From DASYHS01 sp035998295 (GTDB lineage: Bacteria > Pseudomonadota > Alphaproteobacteria > Azospirillales > Azospirillaceae), in assembly GCF_035998295.1 (NCBI RefSeq), contig NZ_DASYHS010000048.1, positions 1-26,526 of the forward strand: a stretch of 26,526 bases of DNA. The letters are read 5' to 3'. Shown here piece after piece: positions 1-7,595 of this stretch. Under the pieces are notes generated by a model. It was given only the letters and a program-made list of their open reading frames with translations. It searched no databases and had not been told where the DNA came from. The first letter of the stretch is position 1, and the number at the start of each line of letters is the position of its first letter. Position numbers and translations under genes: made by a program.

Positions 1-1
1 C

Positions 2-424
2 ACTCCCGCCACCGCGGCGCGCATGATCGGCTACGCCGACCCGGCCGCGGGCGAGACGCTGCTGGCCGAGCCCGGCATGGGCGAGCGGGTGGCCACATTG
101 TCCGCCGCCCGCGAGGCCGGCCACGCCGCCATGTTCGAGCGCCTGGAGGCCTGGCTGGCCCACCTGGTCGAGCATTCGATCGCCAACGGCCAGACCGGCC
201 ACGCGCTGCGCGCGATCGACCGGCTGATGCAGCTCCACGGCATGAACGGCAAGGGCAACGGCCGCCTGCCCGCGATCGAACTGGCAAAGCCCGTTCCCGC
301 CCCGATCCTGGACGACCTGGACCTGACGGCCATGCTGCCGTCCGTCGTCGCCGAACTCGCCGCCGAGCCGCCCCTGAACCGCCGCGAGCGCCGCGCCCTC
401 AAGTCGATAACCCGCCGCAAGTAG
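2..424 (+). CDS. Unrecognised protein, 3' part of a gene cut by the window edge
   Basis: The frame is open to the left edge of the window. The first ATG (23) has no Shine-Dalgarno sequence in the bases before it, so the true start probably lies outside. The visible 140 codons are soluble-looking: alanine-rich and probably helical in the first half (a run around MFERLEAWLAHLVEHSI and a second helix ending LMQLHGMNGKG), then a proline-rich linker and a strongly basic tail (LNRRERRALKSITRRK). There is no signal peptide or membrane span. I do not recognise the family and give no function. It ends at TAG 422-424 and is followed directly by hairpin-forming non-coding sequence. Codon use matches the neighbouring real genes, which supports it being coding. 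Confidence 0.6.
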   Translation, partial: TPATAARMIGYADPAAGETLLAEPGMGERVATLSAAREAGHAAMFERLEAWLAHLVEHSIANGQTGHALRAIDRLMQLHGMNGKGNGRLPAIELAKPVPAPILDDLDLTAMLPSVVAELAAEPPLNRRERRALKSITRRK

Positions 425-429
425 ATTTC

Positions 430-490
430 ACCCCTCTCCCATAGGGAGAGGGAGGGGCCCGCCGCGTAAAGCGGCGGGAGGGTGAGGGGT
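430..490. repeat. Paired inverted repeats (REP-like element or bidirectional terminator)
   Basis: CCCTCTCCC (432-440) and GGGAGAGGG (444-452) form a perfect 9-bp stem around the loop ATA. Immediately after, CCCGCCGC (458-465) and GCGGCGGG (471-478) form an 8-bp stem around GTAAA. The outer edges (ACCCCTC and GAGGGGT) are also complementary, so the whole block can fold as nested stems. No T-tract follows, so it is not a standard intrinsic terminator, though it may still stop or protect the transcript of the gene ending at 424. The GGGAGAGGG-type word recurs further downstream in the same gap. Confidence 0.6.
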
Positions 491-648
491 TACGCCCTCG
501 CCATTACTGAACCACCATCACCCCCTTCCCATACTTTCACATGAGCCCCTTCCCTCCCCCACATGGAGAGGGAATATTCCCGCATGTCTTATAGAAAGCC
601 ATTCAGGCCTCCGGCTCGCTCGGGAGAGGGAACTTTCCACCATCCCCG

Positions 649-706
649 ACCCCCACCCCCACAAACCCCCACACGACCCCCACATACCCCCACATACCCC
701 CACGCC
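649..706. repeat. C-rich degenerate tandem repeat
   Basis: Roughly five copies of a near 10-base unit resembling ACCCCCACAT lie head to tail. The last copies (about 676-702) are the most regular. The complementary strand is G-rich with runs of five G, so it could form a quadruplex. There is no spacer structure, so this is not a CRISPR array. It sits about 110 bases upstream of the kinase start. Confidence 0.55.
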
Positions 707-743
707 CGCCCGAATTCCTCGGCGGCCCACCCGCCCGGCGGGC

Positions 744-771
744 TTGCGGTCGCGAGTCGGGGCGCTATAGT
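744..771 (+). promoter_or_regulatory. Possible promoter of the PfkB kinase gene
   Basis: TTGCGG (744-749) and TATAGT (766-771) are separated by 16 bases. The downstream bases TCCGC follow the -10 element directly. The same core CTATAGTCCGC occurs at 8683-8693 in front of the SH3-domain gene, which gives some support. Placement is by eye only. Confidence 0.35.
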
Positions 772-812
772 CCGCAACTTCACGACGAGCCCCACACCAG
801 GAGAACCGCCCC

Positions 813-1808
813 ATGTCCCAGGCCGCCTTCGACGTCGTCGGCATCGGCAACGCGATCGTCGACGTCATCAGCCACGCGGACGACCGCTTCCTGGTCGAGA
901 ACGCGATCGAGAAGGGGGCGATGACGCTGATCGATGCGGCCCGCGCGGAGGAGCTCTATTCCCGCATGGGTCCGGGGATCGAGATGTCCGGCGGCTCGGC
1001 CGGCAACACGATGGCCGGCTTCGCCTCGCTCGGCGGGCGCGGCGCCTATATAGGGAAGGTGCGGGACGACCAGCTCGGCGCCGTGTTCCGGCACGACATC
1101 CGCGCGGTCGGCGTCAGCTTCGAGAGCTCGTCGTCGACCGGGGGCGCGCCCACGGCGCGCTGCCTGATCCTGGTCACGCCGGACGCCCAGCGGACGATGA
1201 GCACCTATCTCGGCGCCTGCGTCGAACTCGGCCCCGACGACATCGATCCCGTCCTGATCGGGTCGGCGAGCGTCACCTACATGGAAGGCTACCTCTGGGA
1301 CCGGCCGGAGGCCAAGCAGGCGTTCCTCAAGGCGGCCCAGCTGGCGCACGCGGCCGGGCGCAAGGTGTCCTTGACGCTTTCGGACAGCTTCTGCGTCGAC
1401 CGCCACCGCGACTCCTTCTCCGAACTGGTGGACGGGCACGTCGACATCCTGTTCGGCAACGAGCACGAGATCATGTCGCTGTACCAGGTCGACGACTTCG
1501 ACCAGGCCGTCGCCGCCGTGCGCGGCCGCTGCGAGGTCGCGGTGCTGACGCGCAGCGAGAAGGGCTCGGTCGTCGTGACCGCGACCGATACCGTGGGCGT
1601 CCCGGCGGAACCGGTCGGGCGCCTGGTCGACACGACCGGCGCCGGCGACCTGTTCGCCTCCGGCTTCCTCTACGGCTACACGCGCGGACGCCCGCCGGCG
1701 GACTGCGCCCGCATCGGCGCCATCGCCGCCGCCGAGGTGATCAGCCACATCGGCGCCCGGCCGGAGGCGAACCTCGCCGAGCTGGTGGCCCGCAAGATGG
1801 GCGCCTGA
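813..1808 (+). CDS. PfkB-family adenosine kinase (sugar/nucleoside kinase)
   Basis: A 331-residue ribokinase/PfkB-fold kinase, probably phosphorylating adenosine (or another nucleoside or sugar) with ATP in the cytoplasm. The N-terminal DVVGIGNAIVDV strand is followed by the glycine-rich substrate motif GGSAGNT at about residues 54-60. The family's second signature DTTGAGDLFASGF lies near the C-terminus, where Asp279 of TGAGD is the expected catalytic base. The length is usual for the family. Alphaproteobacterial proteins with this start are commonly called adenosine kinase, but the sequence alone does not exclude another PfkB substrate. The start is supported by AGGAGAA (799-805), 7 bases before the ATG. 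The gene ends 13 bases from the convergent end of the binding-protein gene and appears monocistronic. Confidence 0.88.
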   Translation: MSQAAFDVVGIGNAIVDVISHADDRFLVENAIEKGAMTLIDAARAEELYSRMGPGIEMSGGSAGNTMAGFASLGGRGAYIGKVRDDQLGAVFRHDIRAVGVSFESSSSTGGAPTARCLILVTPDAQRTMSTYLGACVELGPDDIDPVLIGSASVTYMEGYLWDRPEAKQAFLKAAQLAHAAGRKVSLTLSDSFCVDRHRDSFSELVDGHVDILFGNEHEIMSLYQVDDFDQAVAAVRGRCEVAVLTRSEKGSVVVTATDTVGVPAEPVGRLVDTTGAGDLFASGFLYGYTRGRPPADCARIGAIAAAEVISHIGARPEANLAELVARKMGA

Positions 1809-1821
1809 CCGGGTCCTTGCG

Positions 1822-3621
1822 TCAGCGCGTGCTCCACCAGGTCTCCACGATCGGGCCCCAGAGCGGCGTCCGCTCCGGGTGGGCGAGCGTGCGCCAATAG
1901 GCGACGCGCTCGTCGGCGAGGTGATGGAGCGGGATCACGTAATGCCCCCAGAGCAGGACGCGGTCGAGGGCGCGCACCGCCGCCACCAGCTCCTCGCGCG
2001 TGCGGGCGTGCCCCAGCCCGCCGGCCAGCGCGTCGACCACGGGGCTGCGGACGCCGGCGTAGTTGCGGCTGCCGTTCTGGTCCGCCGCGGCGCTGCTCCA
2101 GTACACCATCTGCTCGTTGCCCGGCGACAGGGTCGAGACCCAGAAGTTCAGGGTCATGTCGTAGTCGAACTGGTTCATGCGGGCGCGGTACTGGGCGCTG
2201 TCGACGGTGCGCACCCGCGCCTCGACGCCGAGCCGCCGGAGGCCGCGGGAGAATTCGAGCGCGATGCGCTCGTCGGCGGGATCGACGAGCAGGATCTCGA
2301 ACCTGAAGGGCCGGCCGGCGGCATCGACGCGCCGGCCGTCGCGCACCCGCCAGCCCGCCTCGTCGAGCAGGGCCGCCGCCTTGCGCAGGTTGGCCCGCAT
2401 CCCCGCCGGTCCGGTGCCGTCGGTCTTCGGCGGGGCGAACGGGCGCTCGAACAGCTCGGCCGGCAGTTCGGCCTTCCAGGGGTCGAGCAGCGCGCGCTCC
2501 GCCTCGGAGGGCAGTCCCCGCGCGGCGAGCTCGGAGTTCGGGTAGAAGCTGGCGCTGCGGGTGTAGGCGCCGCGGAACAGCGCGCGGTTCATCCATTCGA
2601 AGTCGAGCGCGTAGCCGAGCGCCTCGCGCACCCGCCGGTCCTCGAACAGGGGCCGGCGCGTGTTGAAGATCAGGGCCCGCAGCGGCTCGGGGCGGGAATG
2701 GGGCAGGACCTCCATGCGGATGCGGCCGTCGGCGAGCGGCGGCCCCTCGTAGGCCGTCGCCCACCGCGTCGGGTCGACCTCGCGACGGAAGTCGTACGCC
2801 CCGGCCTTGAACGCCTCGATCGAGACGCTCTCGTCGCGATAGTAGTCGTAGCGGACCTCGTCGAAGTTGAACCGGCCGCGGCTTATCGGCAGGTCCCGGC
2901 CCCACCAGTCCTCGACCTTGCGGTAGACGAGCGTGCGGCCGGGATCGACCGAGGCGACGCGGTAGGGGCCGCTGCCCAGCATCGGCTCCAGCCTCGTCTC
3001 GTCGAAGGTCCGACCTTCCCACCAGTGCTCGGGCAGGATCGGCATCAGCCCCATGATCAGCGCGAGCTCGCGATCGGTCCCCTCGGCGAAGGTGAAGCGG
3101 ACCGAGCGTTCCCCGGTGCGCTCGGCCCGGGCCACCTTGGCGTAATAGGTGCGGTAGCGCGGGCTGCCGAGGTCCTTCAGGGTGCGCCAGGAGAACAGGA
3201 CGTCGTCCACCGTCACCGGCCGCCCGTCGTGCCAGCGCGCCTCCGGGCGCAGCGTGAACTCGACCCAGGCGCGGTCGTCGGGCACTGTCACCGTCTCGGC
3301 CAGCAGGCCGTAGAGGGTGAACGGCTCGTCCCAGCTCCGCGTCAGCAGCGTCTCGTAGGTGAGGTTGAGGCCCTGTCCCGGACGCCCCCGGACGATGAAG
3401 GGGTTGAGGCTGTCGAAGCTGCCCGGGGGCCCGTGCCGGATGCTGCCGCCCTTGGGCGCGTCGGGGTTCACGTAGCCGAGATGCGCGAAGCCGGCCGGCA
3501 GGTCCGGCTCCCCGTGCATCGCGATCGCGTGCCGGGGGAGCGGCTCGGCAGCATGCGCCGGCAGGAGCGGGACGGCGGCGACAACGAGCGTCAGGGCCAG
3601 CATACGGGCGAGGAACGACAT
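1822..3621 (-). CDS. YejA-like extracellular solute-binding protein (peptide ABC transporter)
   Basis: A 599-residue periplasmic binding protein of the SBP_bac_5 class, matching in length and sequence style the YejA subgroup (oligopeptide/microcin C uptake). The start at 3621 is favoured because GGAGGA lies just upstream and it begins a clean signal peptide: a short basic start, a hydrophobic stretch LALTLVVAAVPLL, and a probable cut after AHA. The frame runs open further upstream, but that part looks non-coding and would bury the signal peptide. Typical family features are HAIAMHGEPDLPAGF and NPDAPKGG near the mature N-terminus, the LTYETLL segment, and the RWHDGRPVTVDDVLFSW motif. No permease or ATPase gene is adjacent, so it is either an orphan or works with permeases encoded elsewhere. 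It diverges from the pyrophosphatase gene. Confidence 0.88.
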   Translation of the reverse strand: MSFLARMLALTLVVAAVPLLPAHAAEPLPRHAIAMHGEPDLPAGFAHLGYVNPDAPKGGSIRHGPPGSFDSLNPFIVRGRPGQGLNLTYETLLTRSWDEPFTLYGLLAETVTVPDDRAWVEFTLRPEARWHDGRPVTVDDVLFSWRTLKDLGSPRYRTYYAKVARAERTGERSVRFTFAEGTDRELALIMGLMPILPEHWWEGRTFDETRLEPMLGSGPYRVASVDPGRTLVYRKVEDWWGRDLPISRGRFNFDEVRYDYYRDESVSIEAFKAGAYDFRREVDPTRWATAYEGPPLADGRIRMEVLPHSRPEPLRALIFNTRRPLFEDRRVREALGYALDFEWMNRALFRGAYTRSASFYPNSELAARGLPSEAERALLDPWKAELPAELFERPFAPPKTDGTGPAGMRANLRKAAALLDEAGWRVRDGRRVDAAGRPFRFEILLVDPADERIALEFSRGLRRLGVEARVRTVDSAQYRARMNQFDYDMTLNFWVSTLSPGNEQMVYWSSAAADQNGSRNYAGVRSPVVDALAGGLGHARTREELVAAVRALDRVLLWGHYVIPLHHLADERVAYWRTLAHPERTPLWGPIVETWWSTR

Positions 3622-3805
3622 GCTTCCTCCGGGGAACCGAAGCCGCACTTTCGGCTCCGCCCGGCCGCGATTGCAAGCAACAACGGGCAGGCCCGCCCGC
3701 GACGATCGGACACCTTCGGGGCGGTGGTTTCGCCGGGAGCTTTGCCCTAAACTCCGCCGCCGTTCGAAGGCGCCGCCGGAAGGCGTCGGAGCAAAGGGAA
3801 CACGG

Positions 3806-4345
3806 ATGGACATCAGCAAGATCCCGGTGGGCAAGAACCCGCCCTGGGACGTCAACGTCGTGATCGAGATTCCGCTGCGCGGCGAGCCGATCAAGTACGA
3901 GGTCGACAAGGAGTCCGGCGCGCTCTACGTCGACCGGTTCCTGCACACGGCCATGTACTACCCCGCGAACTACGGCTTCATTCCCCACACGCTGTCGGAC
4001 GACGGGGATCCCTGCGACGTGCTCGTGGTCGGCAACACCCCGGTGATGCCGGGCGCCGTCCTGCGGTCGCGGCCGATCGGCGCGCTGATCATGGAGGACG
4101 AGGCCGGCCAGGACGAGAAGGTGTTGGCGGTCCCGGTCGACAAACTGCACCCGTTCTACACGGACGTCGCCTCCTATCGCGACCTGCCGGAGATCCTGAT
4201 CGACCAGATCGCCCATTTCTTCCAGCACTACAAGGACCTGGAGAAGGGCAAATGGGTCAAGATCAAGCGTTGGGCCGAGGCCGACGAGGCCGGGGCGCTG
4301 ATCGAAGCCGCGATCCGGAACTACCGGGAACGCGGCGGCGCCTGA
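3806..4345 (+). CDS. ppa: Inorganic pyrophosphatase (family I)
   Basis: A 179-residue soluble enzyme that hydrolyses pyrophosphate to phosphate, pulling biosynthetic reactions forward. The Mg-binding signature DDGDPCDVLV is intact, and the N-terminal IEIPLRGEPIKYEVDKESG, the DRFLHTAMYYPANYGFIPHT stretch and the C-terminal HYKDLEKGKWVKIKRW segment are all textbook. The length matches bacterial hexameric family I enzymes. The start ATG 3806 is preceded by AAAGGGA (3794-3800). The frame is open further upstream, but no recognisable sequence lies there. It is divergent from the YejA-like gene, with about 185 bases between the starts, and is followed by a 12-base perfect palindrome CCGCCCGGGCGG (4346-4357) without a T-tract. 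Confidence 0.96.
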   Translation: MDISKIPVGKNPPWDVNVVIEIPLRGEPIKYEVDKESGALYVDRFLHTAMYYPANYGFIPHTLSDDGDPCDVLVVGNTPVMPGAVLRSRPIGALIMEDEAGQDEKVLAVPVDKLHPFYTDVASYRDLPEILIDQIAHFFQHYKDLEKGKWVKIKRWAEADEAGALIEAAIRNYRERGGA

Positions 4346-4425
4346 CCGCCCGGGCGGCGTAGCGGGCTGCCGAGATAGGTAGTGTTCCGGAATTGAGGCC
4401 CCCCGCCCCGGGGCCTATGCTGCGC

Positions 4426-4455
4426 CGCACGCGACTGCACCGCATGCGACTGCAC
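4426..4455. repeat. Two tandem 15-base copies upstream of the acyl-CoA synthetase gene
   Basis: The unit CGCACGCGACTGCAC (4426-4440) is repeated as CGCATGCGACTGCAC (4441-4455), with one difference. It lies in the 5' leader, about 60 bases before the start codon and just downstream of a CCTATGCTGC stretch that could be a -10 region. It could be a binding site for a dimeric or tandem-binding regulator, or a chance duplication. Confidence 0.45.
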
Positions 4456-4512
4456 CGCGGGCCGTCGAGGAGCCGATCTCCCCGGCGGCCCGCGGCGGAA
4501 CGGAGCCCGGCC

Positions 4513-7194
4513 ATGACCATCCGCAATCTCGACCGCCTGCTCAAGCCGGGCTCGATCGCCCTGATCGGGGCGAGCCGCCGGCCGAAATCGATCGGCGCGG
4601 TCGTCGCGCGCAACCTGTTCAATGCCGGCTTCGACGGGCCGATCATGCCCGTCAACCCGCACGAGCGCTCGATCGAGGGCGTGCTCTGCTACAACTCCGT
4701 CGCCGAGCTGCCGGTCACGCCCGACCTCGCGGTGATCTGCACCCCGCCCGCGACCGTGCCCGGGCTGATCGACGAGCTGGGACGGCGGGGTACGCGGGCG
4801 GCGGTGGTCATCACCGCCGGCTTCGGCGAGAGCGGGGAGGCGGGCCGCCGGCTCCAGCAGGAGATGCTGGACGCGGCGAGGCCCCACCTGCTGCGCATCA
4901 TCGGCCCCAACTGCCTCGGCGTCATGGTGCCGGGGCGCGGCCTGAACGCGAGCTTCGTCCACGTGCCGCCGCTGAAGGGCGAGCTTGCCCTCGTCGGCCA
5001 GTCGGGCGCGGTCGTGACCGCGATCGTCGACTGGGCCGGCTCGCGCGGCATCGGCTTCAGCCACCTGATCTCGCTGGGATCGATGGCCGACGTGGATTTC
5101 GGCGACCTGCTGGACTATCTGGCGGCCGACGGCGGGACGCGGGCGATCCTCCTCTACGTCGAGGCGATCACGCATGCCCGCAAGTTCATGTCCGCGGCCC
5201 GCGCGGCCGCGCGCCAGAAGCCGGTGATCGTGATCAAGGCCGGCCGCACGGAGGAGGCGGCCCGGGCGGCGGCGAGCCATACCGGCGCGCTCGCGGGATC
5301 GGACGCCGTCTACGACGCGGCCTTCCGCCGGGCCGGCATCCTGCGGGTCGACGAGCTGGACGAGCTGTTCGACGCGGCCGAGACGCTGGCGATGGGCGTC
5401 CAGGCCGGCGGCGACAGGCTCGCGATCCTGACGAACGGCGGCGGGATCGGCGTGCTCGCCACCGACACGCTGATGCAGCGCGGCGGGCGGCTCGCCCGGA
5501 TCGACGACGCGACCCTCGGACGCTTGGACGGCGTGTTGCCGGCGACCTGGAGCCGGGGCAACCCCGTCGACATCATCGGCGACGCGACCGGCCGGCGCTA
5601 TGCCGACGCGATGGCGGCGCTGCTCGACGACAAGGGGATCGACGCGATCCTGGTGCTGAACTGCCCGACCGCGGTCGCGGATTCGACCGAGGCGGCCGAG
5701 GCCGTCATCGAGACGCTGAAGGGCCGCCGCCGGACCGTGCTGACCAGCTGGCTCGGCGAGGCCGCGGCTCTCCAGGCGAGGCGGATGTTCTCCGCCCATC
5801 GGATACCGACCTACGACACGCCGGGCAAGGCGGTCCACGCCTTCATGCATCTCGTCGACTTCCACCGGAACCGGGAGCTGCTGATGGAGACGCCCGCTAG
5901 CGTCCCCGAGCAGTTCGACGCGGACGAGGCGGCGGCGCGCGCGGTGATCGAGGCGGCGCTGGCCGAAGGCCGGGCATGGCTCGGCGAGTTCGAGGCGAAG
6001 CAGGTCCTGGCCGCCTACGGCATCCCGGTCGTCGAGACGCTGAAGGCGGCCACGCCGGACGAGGCGATGGAGGCGGCGCGGCGCATCGGCCGGCCGGTCG
6101 CGCTGAAGATCCTGTCGCCGGACATCACCCACAAGTCCGACGTCGGCGGAGTGGCGCTGCGCCTGGAAACCCCCGAGGAGGTGCGGGCCAGGGCCAAGGC
6201 GATGCTGGAGCGCATCGCGGGGCTGAAGCCCGAGGCGCGGATCGAGGGCTTCACGATCCAGGAGATGATCTCCAAGACGGGAGCCCTGGAGCTGATCGTC
6301 GGCATGACGGAGGACGTCCTGTTCGGCCCGGTCATCCTGTTCGGCCAGGGCGGCGTCGCGGTCGAGGTGCTCCAGGACAACGCGCTGGGCCTGCCGCCGC
6401 TGAACACGAACCTCGCGCGCGAGATGATGAGCCGCACGCGCGTGTGGCGGCTGATGCAGGGATACCGCAACCAGCCCGCCGCCGCCGTCGACGCCGCGAC
6501 GCTGACCCTGATCAAGGTGAGCCAGCTCGTGACCGACTTCCCGGAGATCGCGGAGATCGACATCAACCCGCTGCTGTGCGACGACGCCGGCGTCCTGGCC
6601 CTGGACGCCCGCATCCGGGTGGCACCGCCGGCGCTGCCGAGCACGCGGCGCCTAGCGATACGCCCCTATCCCAAGCGGCTGGAGCGGACGGTCGCCCTGA
6701 AGGACGGTCGCGGCTTCCTGGTGCGGCCGATCCGGCCGGAAGACGAGCCGTTGCTGCACGAGATGTTCGAGCGCCAGACCCCCGACGACATCCGCCTGCG
6801 CTTCTTCGCGCCGATCAAGCGCATGTCGCACCAGATGGCGGCGAAGCTGACCCAGATCGACTACGACCGCGAGATGGCGCTGGTCGCGGTGGCGCCGGAC
6901 GCCGACGGCCGGGAGGAGATCCACGGGGTGGTCCGGATCACCGCCGATCCCGACAACGTCGAGGCCGAATACGCGGTGATGGTGCGCAGCGACATGAAGG
7001 GCCAGGGGCTGGGCCTGCTGCTGATGACGGCGATCATGGACTATGCCCGCTCGCGCGGCATCGCCGAGGTCTACGGCGAAGTGCTGCGGGAGAACACCAC
7101 CATGCTGGCCATGTGCCGCGAGCTCGGCTTCTCCCGACGGGAAAGCCCGGACGAGCCCGGCGTCGTCGAGGTGCGCCTGCGGCTCACGGCCTGA
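4513..7194 (+). CDS. ADP-forming acyl-CoA synthetase / GNAT acetyltransferase fusion (Pat-like)
   Basis: An 893-residue protein with four parts: a CoA-binding Rossmann domain (about 1-135, starting LLKPGSIALIGAS), a succinyl-CoA-ligase-like domain (about 150-300), an ATP-grasp domain (about 490-700, with KILSPDITHKSDVGGV and INPLLCDD), and a C-terminal GNAT domain (about 730-893) with the acetyl-CoA loop KGQGLGLLL. The layout is that of PatZ/Pat, protein lysine acetyltransferases that switch off acetyl-CoA synthetase. Unlike what I recall of enterobacterial Pat, the phospho-histidine segment SHTGALAGS is kept (His256, codon 5278-5280), so acyl-CoA synthetase activity may be retained. The start is supported by GGAG at 4502-4505. 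It is transcribed alone and converges on the small membrane protein gene, with only 2 bases between them. Confidence 0.9.
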   Translation: MTIRNLDRLLKPGSIALIGASRRPKSIGAVVARNLFNAGFDGPIMPVNPHERSIEGVLCYNSVAELPVTPDLAVICTPPATVPGLIDELGRRGTRAAVVITAGFGESGEAGRRLQQEMLDAARPHLLRIIGPNCLGVMVPGRGLNASFVHVPPLKGELALVGQSGAVVTAIVDWAGSRGIGFSHLISLGSMADVDFGDLLDYLAADGGTRAILLYVEAITHARKFMSAARAAARQKPVIVIKAGRTEEAARAAASHTGALAGSDAVYDAAFRRAGILRVDELDELFDAAETLAMGVQAGGDRLAILTNGGGIGVLATDTLMQRGGRLARIDDATLGRLDGVLPATWSRGNPVDIIGDATGRRYADAMAALLDDKGIDAILVLNCPTAVADSTEAAEAVIETLKGRRRTVLTSWLGEAAALQARRMFSAHRIPTYDTPGKAVHAFMHLVDFHRNRELLMETPASVPEQFDADEAAARAVIEAALAEGRAWLGEFEAKQVLAAYGIPVVETLKAATPDEAMEAARRIGRPVALKILSPDITHKSDVGGVALRLETPEEVRARAKAMLERIAGLKPEARIEGFTIQEMISKTGALELIVGMTEDVLFGPVILFGQGGVAVEVLQDNALGLPPLNTNLAREMMSRTRVWRLMQGYRNQPAAAVDAATLTLIKVSQLVTDFPEIAEIDINPLLCDDAGVLALDARIRVAPPALPSTRRLAIRPYPKRLERTVALKDGRGFLVRPIRPEDEPLLHEMFERQTPDDIRLRFFAPIKRMSHQMAAKLTQIDYDREMALVAVAPDADGREEIHGVVRITADPDNVEAEYAVMVRSDMKGQGLGLLLMTAIMDYARSRGIAEVYGEVLRENTTMLAMCRELGFSRRESPDEPGVVEVRLRLTA

Positions 7195-7196
7195 GC

Positions 7197-7532
7197 CTAC
7201 CAGTCGTCGTCACGCCCGAGGTCGCGCTTGATCGACTTCCAGGCGGACGACGCCATGTAGACGAAGCTGAACCCGACCGCGTTGACGACCAGCACCACCG
7301 CGATCATCCCCAGCATGGACTGGCGGTCGAGGAACGTGCGCAGCGTGCCGTCGCGGTGGAGCATGACGAGCACGGCCGCCGTGCCGCCGATCAGGAGAAG
7401 CGGCAGCACGGCCTTGAGGAGAGCCGGCAGGAACCTCCGCCGAGGAGAGATCCCGCCGGGCGCAACGGACAGATCGCGGTCGTCCATCGTTCGATCGCCC
7501 CGGTCATCGCGAAGCCCGGCTTGGGACCTCAT
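7197..7532 (-). CDS. Small two-span membrane protein, unrecognised
   Basis: A protein of 111 residues (96 if the second Met, at 7487, is the start) with two clear hydrophobic segments: ALLKAVLPLLLIGGTAAVLVML and MLGMIAVVLVVNAVGFSFVYM. They are joined by a short loop HRDGTLRTFLDRQS. The N-terminus is basic and the C-terminus is charged (SIKRDLGRDDDW). Positive residues sit before the first span and after the second, which suggests both ends are cytoplasmic. I do not recognise the family. Neither start has a strong ribosome site. It follows the dehydrogenase gene on the same strand, with a 63-base gap containing a repeated GGCGCCCCGG, so co-transcription is possible. Confidence 0.65.
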   Translation of the reverse strand: MRSQAGLRDDRGDRTMDDRDLSVAPGGISPRRRFLPALLKAVLPLLLIGGTAAVLVMLHRDGTLRTFLDRQSMLGMIAVVLVVNAVGFSFVYMASSAWKSIKRDLGRDDDW

Positions 7533-7595
7533 GATACAGGCAATCCCCCGTTCCCCGCAAACGCCCCGGCCCGGCGCCCCGGCCTGGCGCCCCGG

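Larger units (their letters stand above)
425..812. other. Intergenic region of about 390 bases, non-coding, repeat-rich
   Basis: No convincing gene is present. The first third (430-490) holds two strong hairpins. The middle (about 500-645) is C/T-rich and contains degenerate copies of the same CCCTCTCCC / GGGAGAGGG words, for example around 549-573 and 622-632. The next part (649-706) is a C-rich tandem repeat. The last 70 bases lead into the kinase gene, with a possible promoter at 744-771 and a Shine-Dalgarno AGGAGAA at 799-805. The open frames crossing it have an atypical composition (long Pro/Arg runs) and no ribosome site. Confidence 0.6.

Noticed and set aside
649..706. C-rich repeats considered as a CRISPR array
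   Set aside because: The units are about 10 bases, degenerate and without spacers, and no cas gene is nearby.
1676..4228. Minus-strand open frame of about 850 codons
   Set aside because: It covers the antisense of pyrophosphatase and an alternative frame of the YejA-like gene. The recognisable protein is in the other frame.
4346..4357. Palindrome CCGCCCGGGCGG after pyrophosphatase as an intrinsic terminator
   Set aside because: It has no loop and no following T-tract, so there is not enough for a terminator call.
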